NCBI GenBank assembly: GCA_945901245.1
Contig: CAMDKY010000003.1
Coordinates: forward strand, 18,911 to 82,910
Direction of reading: 5' to 3'
DNA: 64,000 bases
DNA from: Polynucleobacter meluiroseus
GTDB taxonomy: Bacteria; Pseudomonadota; Gammaproteobacteria; Burkholderiales; Burkholderiaceae
The position numbers were made by a program, and so were the translations under genes. Positions 22,670 to 31,017 of this stretch are shown piece after piece (position 1 is the stretch's first letter; every line of letters begins with the position of its first letter). The notes beneath the pieces are model-generated. The model searched no databases. It worked only from the letters and a program-made list of their open reading frames with translations, and had not been told where the DNA came from.

Positions 22670-23713
22670 ATGATTACCAACCGTCTTGCTGTACTGCTCG
22701 CCTTAATTGGCCTTGGGCTGGGTTGCATATTGGTGATTTGGCCTTTCTTGACCTCATTGGCCTGGGCAGCTATTTTGGTCACCAGTACTTGGGGTATTTT
22801 TAAGCGCTTGGATCGCTTGTTGGGCAATCGCCGCCTTCTGACTGCAACGCTGATGACCTTGCTAGTCACGGTAGTCTTACTTGGCCCAATATCAACGGTT
22901 GCATTGGCGATCTCAGGCAACATCAGCGACCTGAATGCCAATATTGTTGCTAGCTTTCAAGATGGTTTACCAGAACAGGTATTGACGTGGACTCAATACG
23001 TGCCTGTATTAGGCGGCGCAATTGAAAACTACCTTCAGCAATTTGTTCATGACAAAGCGCGACTCAAAGCAGAGTTACAGACCTTAGTGGCTCCTTTACA
23101 TGGGTTTGCATTGGCTAGCGGCCGGGCGGCATTGCAAGGTGTAATCGACATGGCTCTGTCTGTTTTTTTCACCTTCTTTTTCTTTTTGCATGGCAGTAGC
23201 CTTGTGACAAAACTCTCTGTTTTTGCCAAGCGACTCAGTGGCGAGCGCGGCGATAATTTGATTGCCGTTGCCGGAGAAACAGTACACGGCGTTATTTATG
23301 GGGTCCTCGGCACTGCAATGGCGCAAGGCGTTTTGGCCGCGATTGGATTTGCGATTGCCGGCGTGCCGTCATCGGTATTGCTGGGCTTGATTACGTTTTT
23401 CCTGTCAGTCGTGCCAGTAGGGCCTCCATTAGTCTGGGGTGGTGTTGCTTTCTGGCTCTTTCAGCAAAATGAAATGGGCTGGGCCATTTTTGTTTTGATC
23501 TGGGGTTTTTTATTGGTGAGTACGGTTGACAACATTATCAAACCCTTCATTATTAGCCGCGGTTCGCGCCTGCCTTTCGTGGTGGTGTTCTTGGGTGTGC
23601 TGGGTGGCGTGCTTGCTTTTGGTGTGATCGGGGCATTCTTGGGTCCCGTGTTACTGGCGGTTACTTACCAACTCGTTATCGAGTGGACTTCCGATCCAGG
23701 TGAGGGGCGCTAA
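22670..23713 (+). CDS. AI-2E family transporter (PerM/YdiK-like)
   Basis: Multi-TM protein; AAIGFAIAGVPSSVLLGLITFFLSVVPVGPPLVW. ATG at 22670 preferred, since the track start lies in the tRNA terminator. Confidence 0.88.
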   Translation: MITNRLAVLLALIGLGLGCILVIWPFLTSLAWAAILVTSTWGIFKRLDRLLGNRRLLTATLMTLLVTVVLLGPISTVALAISGNISDLNANIVASFQDGLPEQVLTWTQYVPVLGGAIENYLQQFVHDKARLKAELQTLVAPLHGFALASGRAALQGVIDMALSVFFTFFFFLHGSSLVTKLSVFAKRLSGERGDNLIAVAGETVHGVIYGVLGTAMAQGVLAAIGFAIAGVPSSVLLGLITFFLSVVPVGPPLVWGGVAFWLFQQNEMGWAIFVLIWGFLLVSTVDNIIKPFIISRGSRLPFVVVFLGVLGGVLAFGVIGAFLGPVLLAVTYQLVIEWTSDPGEGR

Positions 23714-23935
23714 CTTAAGCGCAATTGATACCCCCATGCATTTCTGGGTATAGCAATTTAATTTTCCAGTGTGGCAGTCGTTTTTGATGTACGCACGCCC
23801 CAAATGATTGATTTGCTTACTTGAGACTGGATTTAGGTGCTGTATGAGACATCACGATTGAATTTTTGTGGTGCGCCGAAATCATGCACGCCTAAAATAC
23901 ACAGATAAATGAATGACGTTTGGAAATGAACTGCC

Positions 23936-25129
23936 ATGAGCAATAGAAGCAAACACACCTCCTTCTTTGAATTCTTTTCCAAGGAATCGTCTGGCGGCAT
24001 TATTTTGGCATTGGCTGCCGTTGCTGCCCTCATCATCAGCAACTCATCCTATGGCGATTTATACCAAGCCTTTTTATCGATTCCAGGGCAAGTCATCGTT
24101 GGCGATGCTGGCTTGGTTTTAAATAAGCCCCTGATCGTTTGGGTAAATGACTTATGGATGGCTGCCTTTTTCTTTTTAGTCGGCCTTGAGATAAAGCGGG
24201 AGTTCTTAGCAGGGGAGTTATCGGGTCCAGGTCAATTGACCTTGCCGGCATTATCAGCTCTAGGTGGTATGGCGGTGCCTGCTTTAATCTACGTCGCCCT
24301 CAATCAGGGTGACTCTGCAGCTTTGCAAGGCTGGGCCATTCCAGCGGCAACCGACATTGCTTTTGCGCTCGGCATTGTGGTTTTGTTGGGCAGTAAAGTC
24401 CCGCTGTCGCTTAAAGTATTTTTGACTGCAGTGGCGATTATTGATGACTTATTGGCCATTGTCATCATTGCATTGTTCTATACCTCTTCCTTATCCCTAA
24501 CCATGCTATTAGGTGCTTTTGGCGCCGGATTCGTTTTGTTTATTTTGAATCGCCTCAAAATTACGCGAGTGGATGTATATATCGTCGTGGGCATCGTGAT
24601 GTGGCTCTTTGTATTGAAGTCAGGCGTGCATGCCACCTTGGCTGGGGTGGCTACTGCGCTGGCTATCCCGATGCGCGATAGTCGTGGTAACTCCCCGCTT
24701 GAAACGGTCGAGCATGGCCTGCATCCTTGGGTGGCATTCTTAGTGTTACCTGTCTTTGCATTTTCCAATGCGGGGGTAGTTTTGAGTGGGGTGACACTCG
24801 ATACCCTGCTGGCACCGATTCCGCTGGGCATTATTTTGGGCCTCTTTGTCGGTAAAACCATTGGGGTCTTCGGTGTGAGTTATTTACTCATCCGCTTAGG
24901 CTGGGTGAAAGCACCCGCGGGTGCCAATACCCTGCAATTATTGGGTATTAGTATTTTGTGCGGCATTGGCTTTACGATGAGCCTGTTTGTGGGCGGCTTG
25001 GCTTTTATTGGGCTAGATCCCAGTTACACATTGCAACTCAAAATTGGTGTGCTGGGGGGTTCTTTAATATCTGGCGTCGTTGGTACCGTACTTCTGCTGA
25101 TTGCAGCAAAGCGTAAGAAATCAGTCTAA
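23936..25129 (+). CDS. nhaA: Na+/H+ antiporter NhaA
   Basis: FFLVGLEIKREFLAGEL, IPAATDIAFALGI, IIDDLLAI. Confidence 0.96.
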   Translation: MSNRSKHTSFFEFFSKESSGGIILALAAVAALIISNSSYGDLYQAFLSIPGQVIVGDAGLVLNKPLIVWVNDLWMAAFFFLVGLEIKREFLAGELSGPGQLTLPALSALGGMAVPALIYVALNQGDSAALQGWAIPAATDIAFALGIVVLLGSKVPLSLKVFLTAVAIIDDLLAIVIIALFYTSSLSLTMLLGAFGAGFVLFILNRLKITRVDVYIVVGIVMWLFVLKSGVHATLAGVATALAIPMRDSRGNSPLETVEHGLHPWVAFLVLPVFAFSNAGVVLSGVTLDTLLAPIPLGIILGLFVGKTIGVFGVSYLLIRLGWVKAPAGANTLQLLGISILCGIGFTMSLFVGGLAFIGLDPSYTLQLKIGVLGGSLISGVVGTVLLLIAAKRKKSV

Positions 25130-25133
25130 ACAA

Positions 25134-25799
25134 TTACGCCAGTACGCGCCGTAAAAAATGGCCAATGTCGATCACTTCAATCGGGTGCAGCGAGTGCTCC
25201 ATGGGGTAGTTTTTCCACTGCACATCATAGCCATTGGCTTGCAGGAAGTCGCGCGAGCGTTCACTGCGTTCTGGAATAATTACGGCATCCCAATCGCCAT
25301 GCGCCAAAAAGATAGGGGTATCTTGATTGGCTGGATTGCGCTCTGCCAGCAATGTCGAGGCCAGAGGCAGATAGCCAGAGAGAGCCATAATGCCGCCTAA
25401 GCGCTCCTTAAAACGCAGACCCGTATGCAATACCATCGCACAACCTTGCGAAAAGCCAGCCAACACAATGTGTTTGTATGCAATACCGCGGCTCGCCTCA
25501 CGCTCTATCAATGCATTGATCGCTTTAGCCGAGTTCTGAATGCCCTTTGCATCTTCAAGATCGTTATCGCTTCTACCGATGATGTCATACCAGGCTGGCA
25601 TCACATAGCCGCCATTGACAGTAACTGGCATACTTGGAGCGCTCGGAAACACAAAGCGAATACCAGGTAGGCCATTGAGGTCCAATTGGGGAACAAGGGA
25701 GGCAAAATCATTGCCATCGGCGCCCAGACCATGGAGCCAAATAATGGCGGCAGTAGGCTTGTCGGCGGTCTCAATTTCAATACAGGGCAGCAGTTCCAT
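25134..25799 (-). CDS. Alpha/beta hydrolase (carboxylesterase/phospholipase family)
   Basis: IIWLHGLGADGNDF, VLAGFSQGCAMVLH (GFSQG), HGDWD. Confidence 0.92.
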   Translation of the reverse strand: MELLPCIEIETADKPTAAIIWLHGLGADGNDFASLVPQLDLNGLPGIRFVFPSAPSMPVTVNGGYVMPAWYDIIGRSDNDLEDAKGIQNSAKAINALIEREASRGIAYKHIVLAGFSQGCAMVLHTGLRFKERLGGIMALSGYLPLASTLLAERNPANQDTPIFLAHGDWDAVIIPERSERSRDFLQANGYDVQWKNYPMEHSLHPIEVIDIGHFLRRVLA

Positions 25800-25877
25800 G
25801 GAATTCTCGATAAAAGTGAAAAGGGTATTTTAAGTCGAGTATGCTGATGTCAACTTAACTCACTGGATTCATCCTTC

Positions 25878-26384
25878 ATGACTATTTCTATGTACCAGGC
25901 CAGCGCGCCACGCCTCATAAACAGTATGCGTAATTTATCCGCCATTTTGGATAAAACCCAAATCTACATCGATATTAAAAAAATCGATCCAGCAGCCTTA
26001 CTGCAATTTAGACTCTTCCCAGACATGCTGAATTTGACCCGGCAAATACAAATCGCCAGCGATACCGCAAAAGGGGTAGTGGCCCGTTTAGCAGGAGTCG
26101 ACATTCCAGCCTTCGAAGACAATGAAACGAGCGTGGCGGAATTGCAGGCACGGATCGCGAAAACCATCGCGTTTATTGAAGGCTTTACACCAGCCCAGAT
26201 CGATGGAACCGAGGATAAGGCGATTGTGACCAAACGGGGCGATAAAGAAACCCATTACACCGGCATGCAGTTTTTGCTGGGTCATGCCATTCCGAACGTG
26301 TACTTTCATGTATCGATTGCCTTTGCCATATTGCGCCATAACGGGGTGGAGATTGGCAAACGGGATTACTTGGGTAATCCATAA
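25878..26384 (+). CDS. DUF1993-like protein
   Basis: Family recalled from overall pattern (MYQASAPRLINSMRNLSAILDK; HYFH-like C-terminal YFHVSIAFAILRHNGVEIGKRDYLG). Confidence 0.75.
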   Translation: MTISMYQASAPRLINSMRNLSAILDKTQIYIDIKKIDPAALLQFRLFPDMLNLTRQIQIASDTAKGVVARLAGVDIPAFEDNETSVAELQARIAKTIAFIEGFTPAQIDGTEDKAIVTKRGDKETHYTGMQFLLGHAIPNVYFHVSIAFAILRHNGVEIGKRDYLGNP

Positions 26385-26404
26385 GACGGACTCCGCAGGA
26401 TACG

Positions 26405-26905
26405 ATGCTGGGTCGCATTTACCGTTTTCTATCTGGCCAACATATTGCAGCCCTTGGTTTTGTTCGTAACGACGGCGGCAGACTGGCTGCAGGATTTCAG
26501 GGAGGAGCGGGGGATTGTGTGGTGAGGGCCATTGCGATTGCTGCTGAGCGGCCGTACATCGAGGTCTATGAGGCCCTGCGCAATGCCAATGCACACTACG
26601 CAGAGCGTAGTACCAGTCGCCTTGCGAAACATATTGCTGCGCGTGGTTCAAGCCCTCGCAATGGTAACCACCGTTCCGTCTTCCACGATTACATTTTGAG
26701 TTTAGGATTTGATTGGGTGCCAACCATGGCAGTGGGACAGGGTTGCCAAGTACACCTGCGCCAAAATGAAATACCAGCAGGCAGGCTCATTGTCAAAGTA
26801 TCCAAACACCTGAGTGCCGTGATTGATGGGGTAATTCACGATACGCATAATCCGGCGCGCGGCGGTAGGCGCTGCGTGTATGGCTATTACATTCAGAAGC
26901 GATAA
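26405..26905 (+). CDS. Putative papain-like (Cys/His) hydrolase, uncharacterised
   Basis: GGAGDCVVRAIAIA (candidate Cys38) and KVSKHLSAVIDGVIHDTHNP (candidate His, Asp/Asn). Confidence 0.55.
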   Translation: MLGRIYRFLSGQHIAALGFVRNDGGRLAAGFQGGAGDCVVRAIAIAAERPYIEVYEALRNANAHYAERSTSRLAKHIAARGSSPRNGNHRSVFHDYILSLGFDWVPTMAVGQGCQVHLRQNEIPAGRLIVKVSKHLSAVIDGVIHDTHNPARGGRRCVYGYYIQKR

Positions 26906-27429
26906 CTGTTGGTTGCTTTGGCTGCGCGAGCCTGCTCTTTAGTTTCTTTACGAAAATCCCACGGTGGCACCGGATTGGGATCGGCCCACAATCCTTTTTG
27001 TTTTGCGCGCGCATCCTGCTCAGCTTTTGCATAGCGCAGCGCTTCTTCCTTGGGCTGCTCTTTTGCGTAGTGCTTATAAAACCAAGCATAACCATCCTGA
27101 ATCATCAGTTGATTGATGTCGACACCGCTAAGGTAAATCACGCCGAGGTGGCGTCCATATTGGTCTTTCTTGCGCAGATCCACTTCCACATCTTGTTTAA
27201 AGATGCGGCTCGCTAAATGCTCCCGCGCTTTCGAGCCATAGGCCTGCTTTTTTTCAGGTGTATCAATTCCCACTAAACGAATTTTGAGCTGCTGCTTATC
27301 TTGGGTTAGCAGAGTAATGGTGTCACCGTCACTAATGGCCACAATCAGACCTGGGGTTAGGGGCGCTGCACCAATAGTCGCAGAAGCGAACAGAACAAGG
27401 CTAATCAGCAGGGAGCGAATGGCGATCAT
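26893..27429 (-). CDS. Thermonuclease (SNc) family protein
   Basis: Signal peptide; VAISDGDTITLL, IRLVGIDTPEKKQAYG, DQYGRHLGVIYL. Confidence 0.93.
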   Translation of the reverse strand: MIAIRSLLISLVLFASATIGAAPLTPGLIVAISDGDTITLLTQDKQQLKIRLVGIDTPEKKQAYGSKAREHLASRIFKQDVEVDLRKKDQYGRHLGVIYLSGVDINQLMIQDGYAWFYKHYAKEQPKEEALRYAKAEQDARAKQKGLWADPNPVPPWDFRKETKEQARAAKATNSYRF

Positions 27430-27558
27430 CCGATTATTGTTACATTTTTGGTGATTATTGCCGAATTATTTTGGGTAATTTACCAAAATAAACACCCCTA
27501 ATTTAGTAGGGGCTGCAATTTAGGTGACAATTGTGAATACCGTTTTTTTACTGTTTTT

Positions 27559-28593
27559 ATGCAGAGTGAGTTAGATATGCCCTCCTATTGGTCCAGTAGC
27601 CCGTATCGCCACCTTATCGTTAGCCCCGATCGCCAGCTGATCGTAACGGATGATTTTTTGCGTACCTATTTGGATCGACCCGAGCTTGCCTTGATTCCGG
27701 AGTCATGCCAAGCGGAACAGGCCCTTCATCAGCGCTTGGTCGACAACCCCAAAGCAGATATCAGTGAGGCAGAAATTGCACAAATGCAGGATGCTGATAT
27801 TCAGGTGAACTACGGCATTTGGCTCCGCTACCGCAGCAAGCTGCTGAAGGCGCCGTCATTAGAGGCCTTCTACATGAGCCTGTTTGAAGGTGAGGGGGTT
27901 GATGTGCCACCCCTATTTATTAGTCAACTGACTCAGGTCTTTATTCAGCATATATTGGGTGAGGATGCGCCGCCACTCGAGCTCCGCATGGCTGAACTCT
28001 TTTTTAGAACCCAGGCAATCTCGATTCAGGAGGGCGGCGTCGTAATGGCTGCTGATGCCCAAACCATTGAGCAAAGCTCGAAAGCCGATGAATTTGGTAG
28101 CATCGTCGACCTACTGAAGCAAGGCACTATGGCTTCGCAATCGGTTGATTTGGATGTATTGCATGAAGAAAATGCCACCAACTATTGGACGCGCGATGAG
28201 GATTTTGATTTTGCTGTTCAGCTCAACTACAGCCAGCCCACCACCCGGAGTTTTTGCACTGTGCTGCAAAAGTGGATTAATCACTTTTTAGGTGTCGATG
28301 TCAAAATTAAGCCCCTAAAAGAAGTCAGCGATCCGAACTGGGTATGGCATGTTGGATTAGATGCCGCCTCGACTGAAATTTTGAATGCGCTGTACAACAA
28401 AGAGCCTGTGGATGAATCGGATATGGCTCGCTTACTCTGTTTGTTCCGCTTGGAGTTCATCAATTCGACCGATACCCGTCCGGAGTTTGCTGGACGTAAT
28501 GTCTATATGGCTATTGCAATGAACGAGAAGAACGAGCTCAAGTTAAAGCCGCAAAACGTCCTTTTCAACCTACCCCTGGCAAAAGCATCTTAG
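27559..28593 (+). CDS. Conserved hypothetical protein (possibly DUF6352 family)
   Basis: Long ORF with good coding character; family name is from memory only. Confidence 0.65.
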   Translation: MQSELDMPSYWSSSPYRHLIVSPDRQLIVTDDFLRTYLDRPELALIPESCQAEQALHQRLVDNPKADISEAEIAQMQDADIQVNYGIWLRYRSKLLKAPSLEAFYMSLFEGEGVDVPPLFISQLTQVFIQHILGEDAPPLELRMAELFFRTQAISIQEGGVVMAADAQTIEQSSKADEFGSIVDLLKQGTMASQSVDLDVLHEENATNYWTRDEDFDFAVQLNYSQPTTRSFCTVLQKWINHFLGVDVKIKPLKEVSDPNWVWHVGLDAASTEILNALYNKEPVDESDMARLLCLFRLEFINSTDTRPEFAGRNVYMAIAMNEKNELKLKPQNVLFNLPLAKAS

Positions 28594-28670
28594 TTTAGGC
28601 ATACAACTCTGAATTCAGGTATGATCTAAGTATTAACCCTTAGATATTTACCCTTAAATCGGAGCATTAT

Positions 28671-28838
28671 ATGAGCCAGACCATTGCAAGCCCAGCAGTA
28701 AAAATTGAATTAAACACATCATTTTTATCAGAAATGATCAATAAAATCAGTAATATAGCTAGAATCATCCATGAGTCTTCCGTCGAAGCAAAAGAGCAAT
28801 ACAAGAAGCACTCTGTTTTAGGTGGCGGCTGGGAATAA
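28671..28838 (+). CDS. Unannotated 55-aa small protein
   Basis: MSQTIASPAVKIELNTSFLSEMINKISNIARIIHESSVEAKEQYKKHSVLGGGWE*; GGAG upstream of the ATG; terminator 44 nt after the stop; below the ORF track size cutoff. Confidence 0.65.
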   Translation: MSQTIASPAVKIELNTSFLSEMINKISNIARIIHESSVEAKEQYKKHSVLGGGWE

Positions 28839-28881
28839 GTAGCAAATTGGTCTAATCTGGGCTAATTGGAAGGTTCTACGG

Positions 28882-28910
28882 AAGGGGTGAGTCAGCTTGG
28901 CTCACCCCTT
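28882..28910 (+). terminator. Rho-independent terminator
   Basis: AAGGGGTGAG-tcagcttgg-CTCACCCCTT, 10-bp perfect stem followed by cttctttt. Confidence 0.88.
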
Positions 28911-28954
28911 CTTCTTTTCCGCTTTAAGCCCGCTTCCTTCGATATAGTGCACAC

Positions 28955-29413
28955 ATGCCTAAACTTCAGCGAATGCTGCCTGCAGAGTGCCTTGAGTGCG
29001 GCAATCCACGCTACTTGCTCGGAAATTGCTTGAATTGCGGCAGTACGGATTTGCCGCAGGCCCTAACGGATACGGTAGTGCTCAATTTAGAGGCAGGCGG
29101 GCCATCAGCCGAAGCAGCCTTAGAGCGCCTAACGCTGCATGTGCGCGCCGCCAGTGAAGCAGGTATTCGGGCTTTAATCGTGATCCATGGCTACGGCTCG
29201 AGTGGCGCAGGCGGAAAAATTAAGTGGCTTGTGCGGGATGCTCTGGAAAACAACTTTTTCTCCGACCGAGTAGACGAGTACTATTTTGGAGAAGATCTCT
29301 CCGCGGGAAGCGCTGGATACCATGCTGTTATTAAGCGCCGTTCTTCTTTAAAGCAGCACTTAAGTCAGTTTAAGATAGGCAATGCTGGCATGACTGTACT
29401 TCTGATGCACTAA
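28955..29413 (+). CDS. Zinc-ribbon plus Smr-like domain protein
   Basis: CLECGNPRYLLGNCLNCG Cys4 ribbon; GIRALIVIHGYGSSGAGGKIKWLVRDAL resembles the Smr H-G-x-G core. Confidence 0.7.
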   Translation: MPKLQRMLPAECLECGNPRYLLGNCLNCGSTDLPQALTDTVVLNLEAGGPSAEAALERLTLHVRAASEAGIRALIVIHGYGSSGAGGKIKWLVRDALENNFFSDRVDEYYFGEDLSAGSAGYHAVIKRRSSLKQHLSQFKIGNAGMTVLLMH

Positions 29414-29430
29414 ATACGAAAGCGTAAACC

Positions 29431-29772
29431 ATGACAAGTAAGCATTCTCAGGACGGAATAAAGCCCACCCAATCTGCAGTGGATACCGATCAACTGTTGG
29501 CGGACTTTAAGGCCTTGGTCGCAGATGCAGAGGCGCTGATTGGCGCGACTGCCGATCAGGGCGGCGAAGGCATTGCGCAAATTCGGGCACAAGCACAAGA
29601 CTCACTGGCACAAGCCAAGGCCAACTTAGCAGATGTACAAGACGAAATTACCTCAAAAGCCAAAGCGGTTGCAGCCGATGCAGATGCGTTTGTGCATCAG
29701 AAGCCATGGCAGTCCGTCGGCATTGCGGCTGGCCTTGGGCTACTGATTGGTTTACTGATCAGTCGCCGCTAA
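29431..29772 (+). CDS. DUF883/ElaB/YqjD-like protein
   Basis: Ala-rich coiled region, C-terminal KPWQSVGIAAGLGLLIGLLISRR membrane anchor. Confidence 0.88.
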   Translation: MTSKHSQDGIKPTQSAVDTDQLLADFKALVADAEALIGATADQGGEGIAQIRAQAQDSLAQAKANLADVQDEITSKAKAVAADADAFVHQKPWQSVGIAAGLGLLIGLLISRR

Positions 29773-29783
29773 AAGGAATTGCC

Positions 29784-30149
29784 ATGTCAGTAGACGCCAT
29801 GCTCTCGTCCATCAAAAATCTAGGGTCCACTGCAGTTGAGATAATCCAAACCCGCTTAGAGCTTTTTTCAAGTGATATTCAGATTGGCTGGCAGCGCTTA
29901 CTCTCGGTACTAGTGCTAGTGATCATCACTCTTTTTAGCCTCTTGTTTGGTTTAGTACTGCTGGCAATCTTAATTGTGGTGTTGTATTGGGATAGCCATC
30001 GGGTATTTGTGCTCTCCTTGATGACGGGCAGTTTTTTATCCATCGGCATTTTGCTTGCACTATTCGTGCGCGCACAAATCAATGCGATTCCCAGATTATT
30101 TGAAGCCAGTTTAGGTGAGCTAGCAAAAGACCGTGACCATCTGACATGA
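29784..30149 (+). CDS. YqjE-like phage-holin-family membrane protein
   Basis: TAVEIIQTRLELFSSDIQ, two TM segments; start set at ATG 29784. Confidence 0.82.
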   Translation: MSVDAMLSSIKNLGSTAVEIIQTRLELFSSDIQIGWQRLLSVLVLVIITLFSLLFGLVLLAILIVVLYWDSHRVFVLSLMTGSFLSIGILLALFVRAQINAIPRLFEASLGELAKDRDHLT

Positions 30150-30457
30150 ACACACGCCTAAAGCAATTGCTAGAGCGTCAGCAGCGCTTGATTGCTAAAT
30201 CAGCCGAGCAGCGCGCCAGTATGGCAGACGACATGCGCGTGTGGCAAAAGCCCATCGCATGGCTTGATCGTGGACTGGGAGTGATTGAGTTGATTCAAAA
30301 GAATCGCGTGTTGCTGTATGCCGCATTTGCGCTATTGGCGAGCTACAAGCCAGCTGGCGCACGCAAGGTAGTGGTCTATGCGGTGAGCGCCCTTAAGCTG
30401 GTGCATCATGTGCGTGATCTAATTTCATCAGGTTCATCGTCGAAGTCCAAAACGTAA
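30146..30457 (+). CDS. YqjK-like hypothetical protein
   Basis: Third gene of a YqjD-YqjE-YqjK-like trio; overlaps yqjE-like gene by 4 nt. Confidence 0.65.
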   Translation: MNTRLKQLLERQQRLIAKSAEQRASMADDMRVWQKPIAWLDRGLGVIELIQKNRVLLYAAFALLASYKPAGARKVVVYAVSALKLVHHVRDLISSGSSSKSKT

Positions 30458-30504
30458 TCGTTGGGCGGTCGAGGGTGAATGGAATTGCGACTAAAATAGC
30501 CTGG

Positions 30505-31014
30505 ATGCCAATAAAACCCGACGAAGACGATTTAGGACCCAGTAAGTCCGAGCTGAAGCGTGAGATGACCGAACGCCAAAAATTGGCGGAGGTATTGTCA
30601 AAATTAAGTAGCGATGCACTGAAGAGCGTTCCGCTTGAAGACAATATTCGCGATGCCATAGCGCAAACCCAAAAGATTAAAACTTTCGAGGCCTTACGTC
30701 GCCATAAGCAATACCTTGGCAAATTGATGCGGGCACTCGATGCAGACGAAATTGCCGCAATTGAAAAGCGGCTCGAAATCATTGAAGGGCCTGGAAAAGT
30801 AGAAACTGCAAAGTTGCATCAGCTCGAAGCACTACGCGATCGACTCATCGCAGATGATGCTGCCTTTACAAAGCTCATCGAGCGATTCCCGGACTTGGAT
30901 GTTCAGTTAATTCGGACGCTGATACGCAATGCACGCAAAGAAAAAGAACTGAATAAGCCACCCAAGGCCTATCGTGAAATCTTTCAGTTGCTGCGCAATT
31001 TAGAACTCAATTAA
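30505..31014 (+). CDS. darP: DUF615 family ribosome-associated protein (DarP/YjgA)
   Basis: GPSKSELKREMTERQKLAEVLSKL, IAQTQKIKTFEALRRHKQYLGKLMR. Confidence 0.88.
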   Translation: MPIKPDEDDLGPSKSELKREMTERQKLAEVLSKLSSDALKSVPLEDNIRDAIAQTQKIKTFEALRRHKQYLGKLMRALDADEIAAIEKRLEIIEGPGKVETAKLHQLEALRDRLIADDAAFTKLIERFPDLDVQLIRTLIRNARKEKELNKPPKAYREIFQLLRNLELN

Positions 31015-31017
31015 TAC

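Noticed and set aside
26088-26723. 211-aa minus-strand ORF
   Set aside because: Runs antisense across DUF1993 and the papain-like gene; Arg/His/Gln-rich shadow composition.
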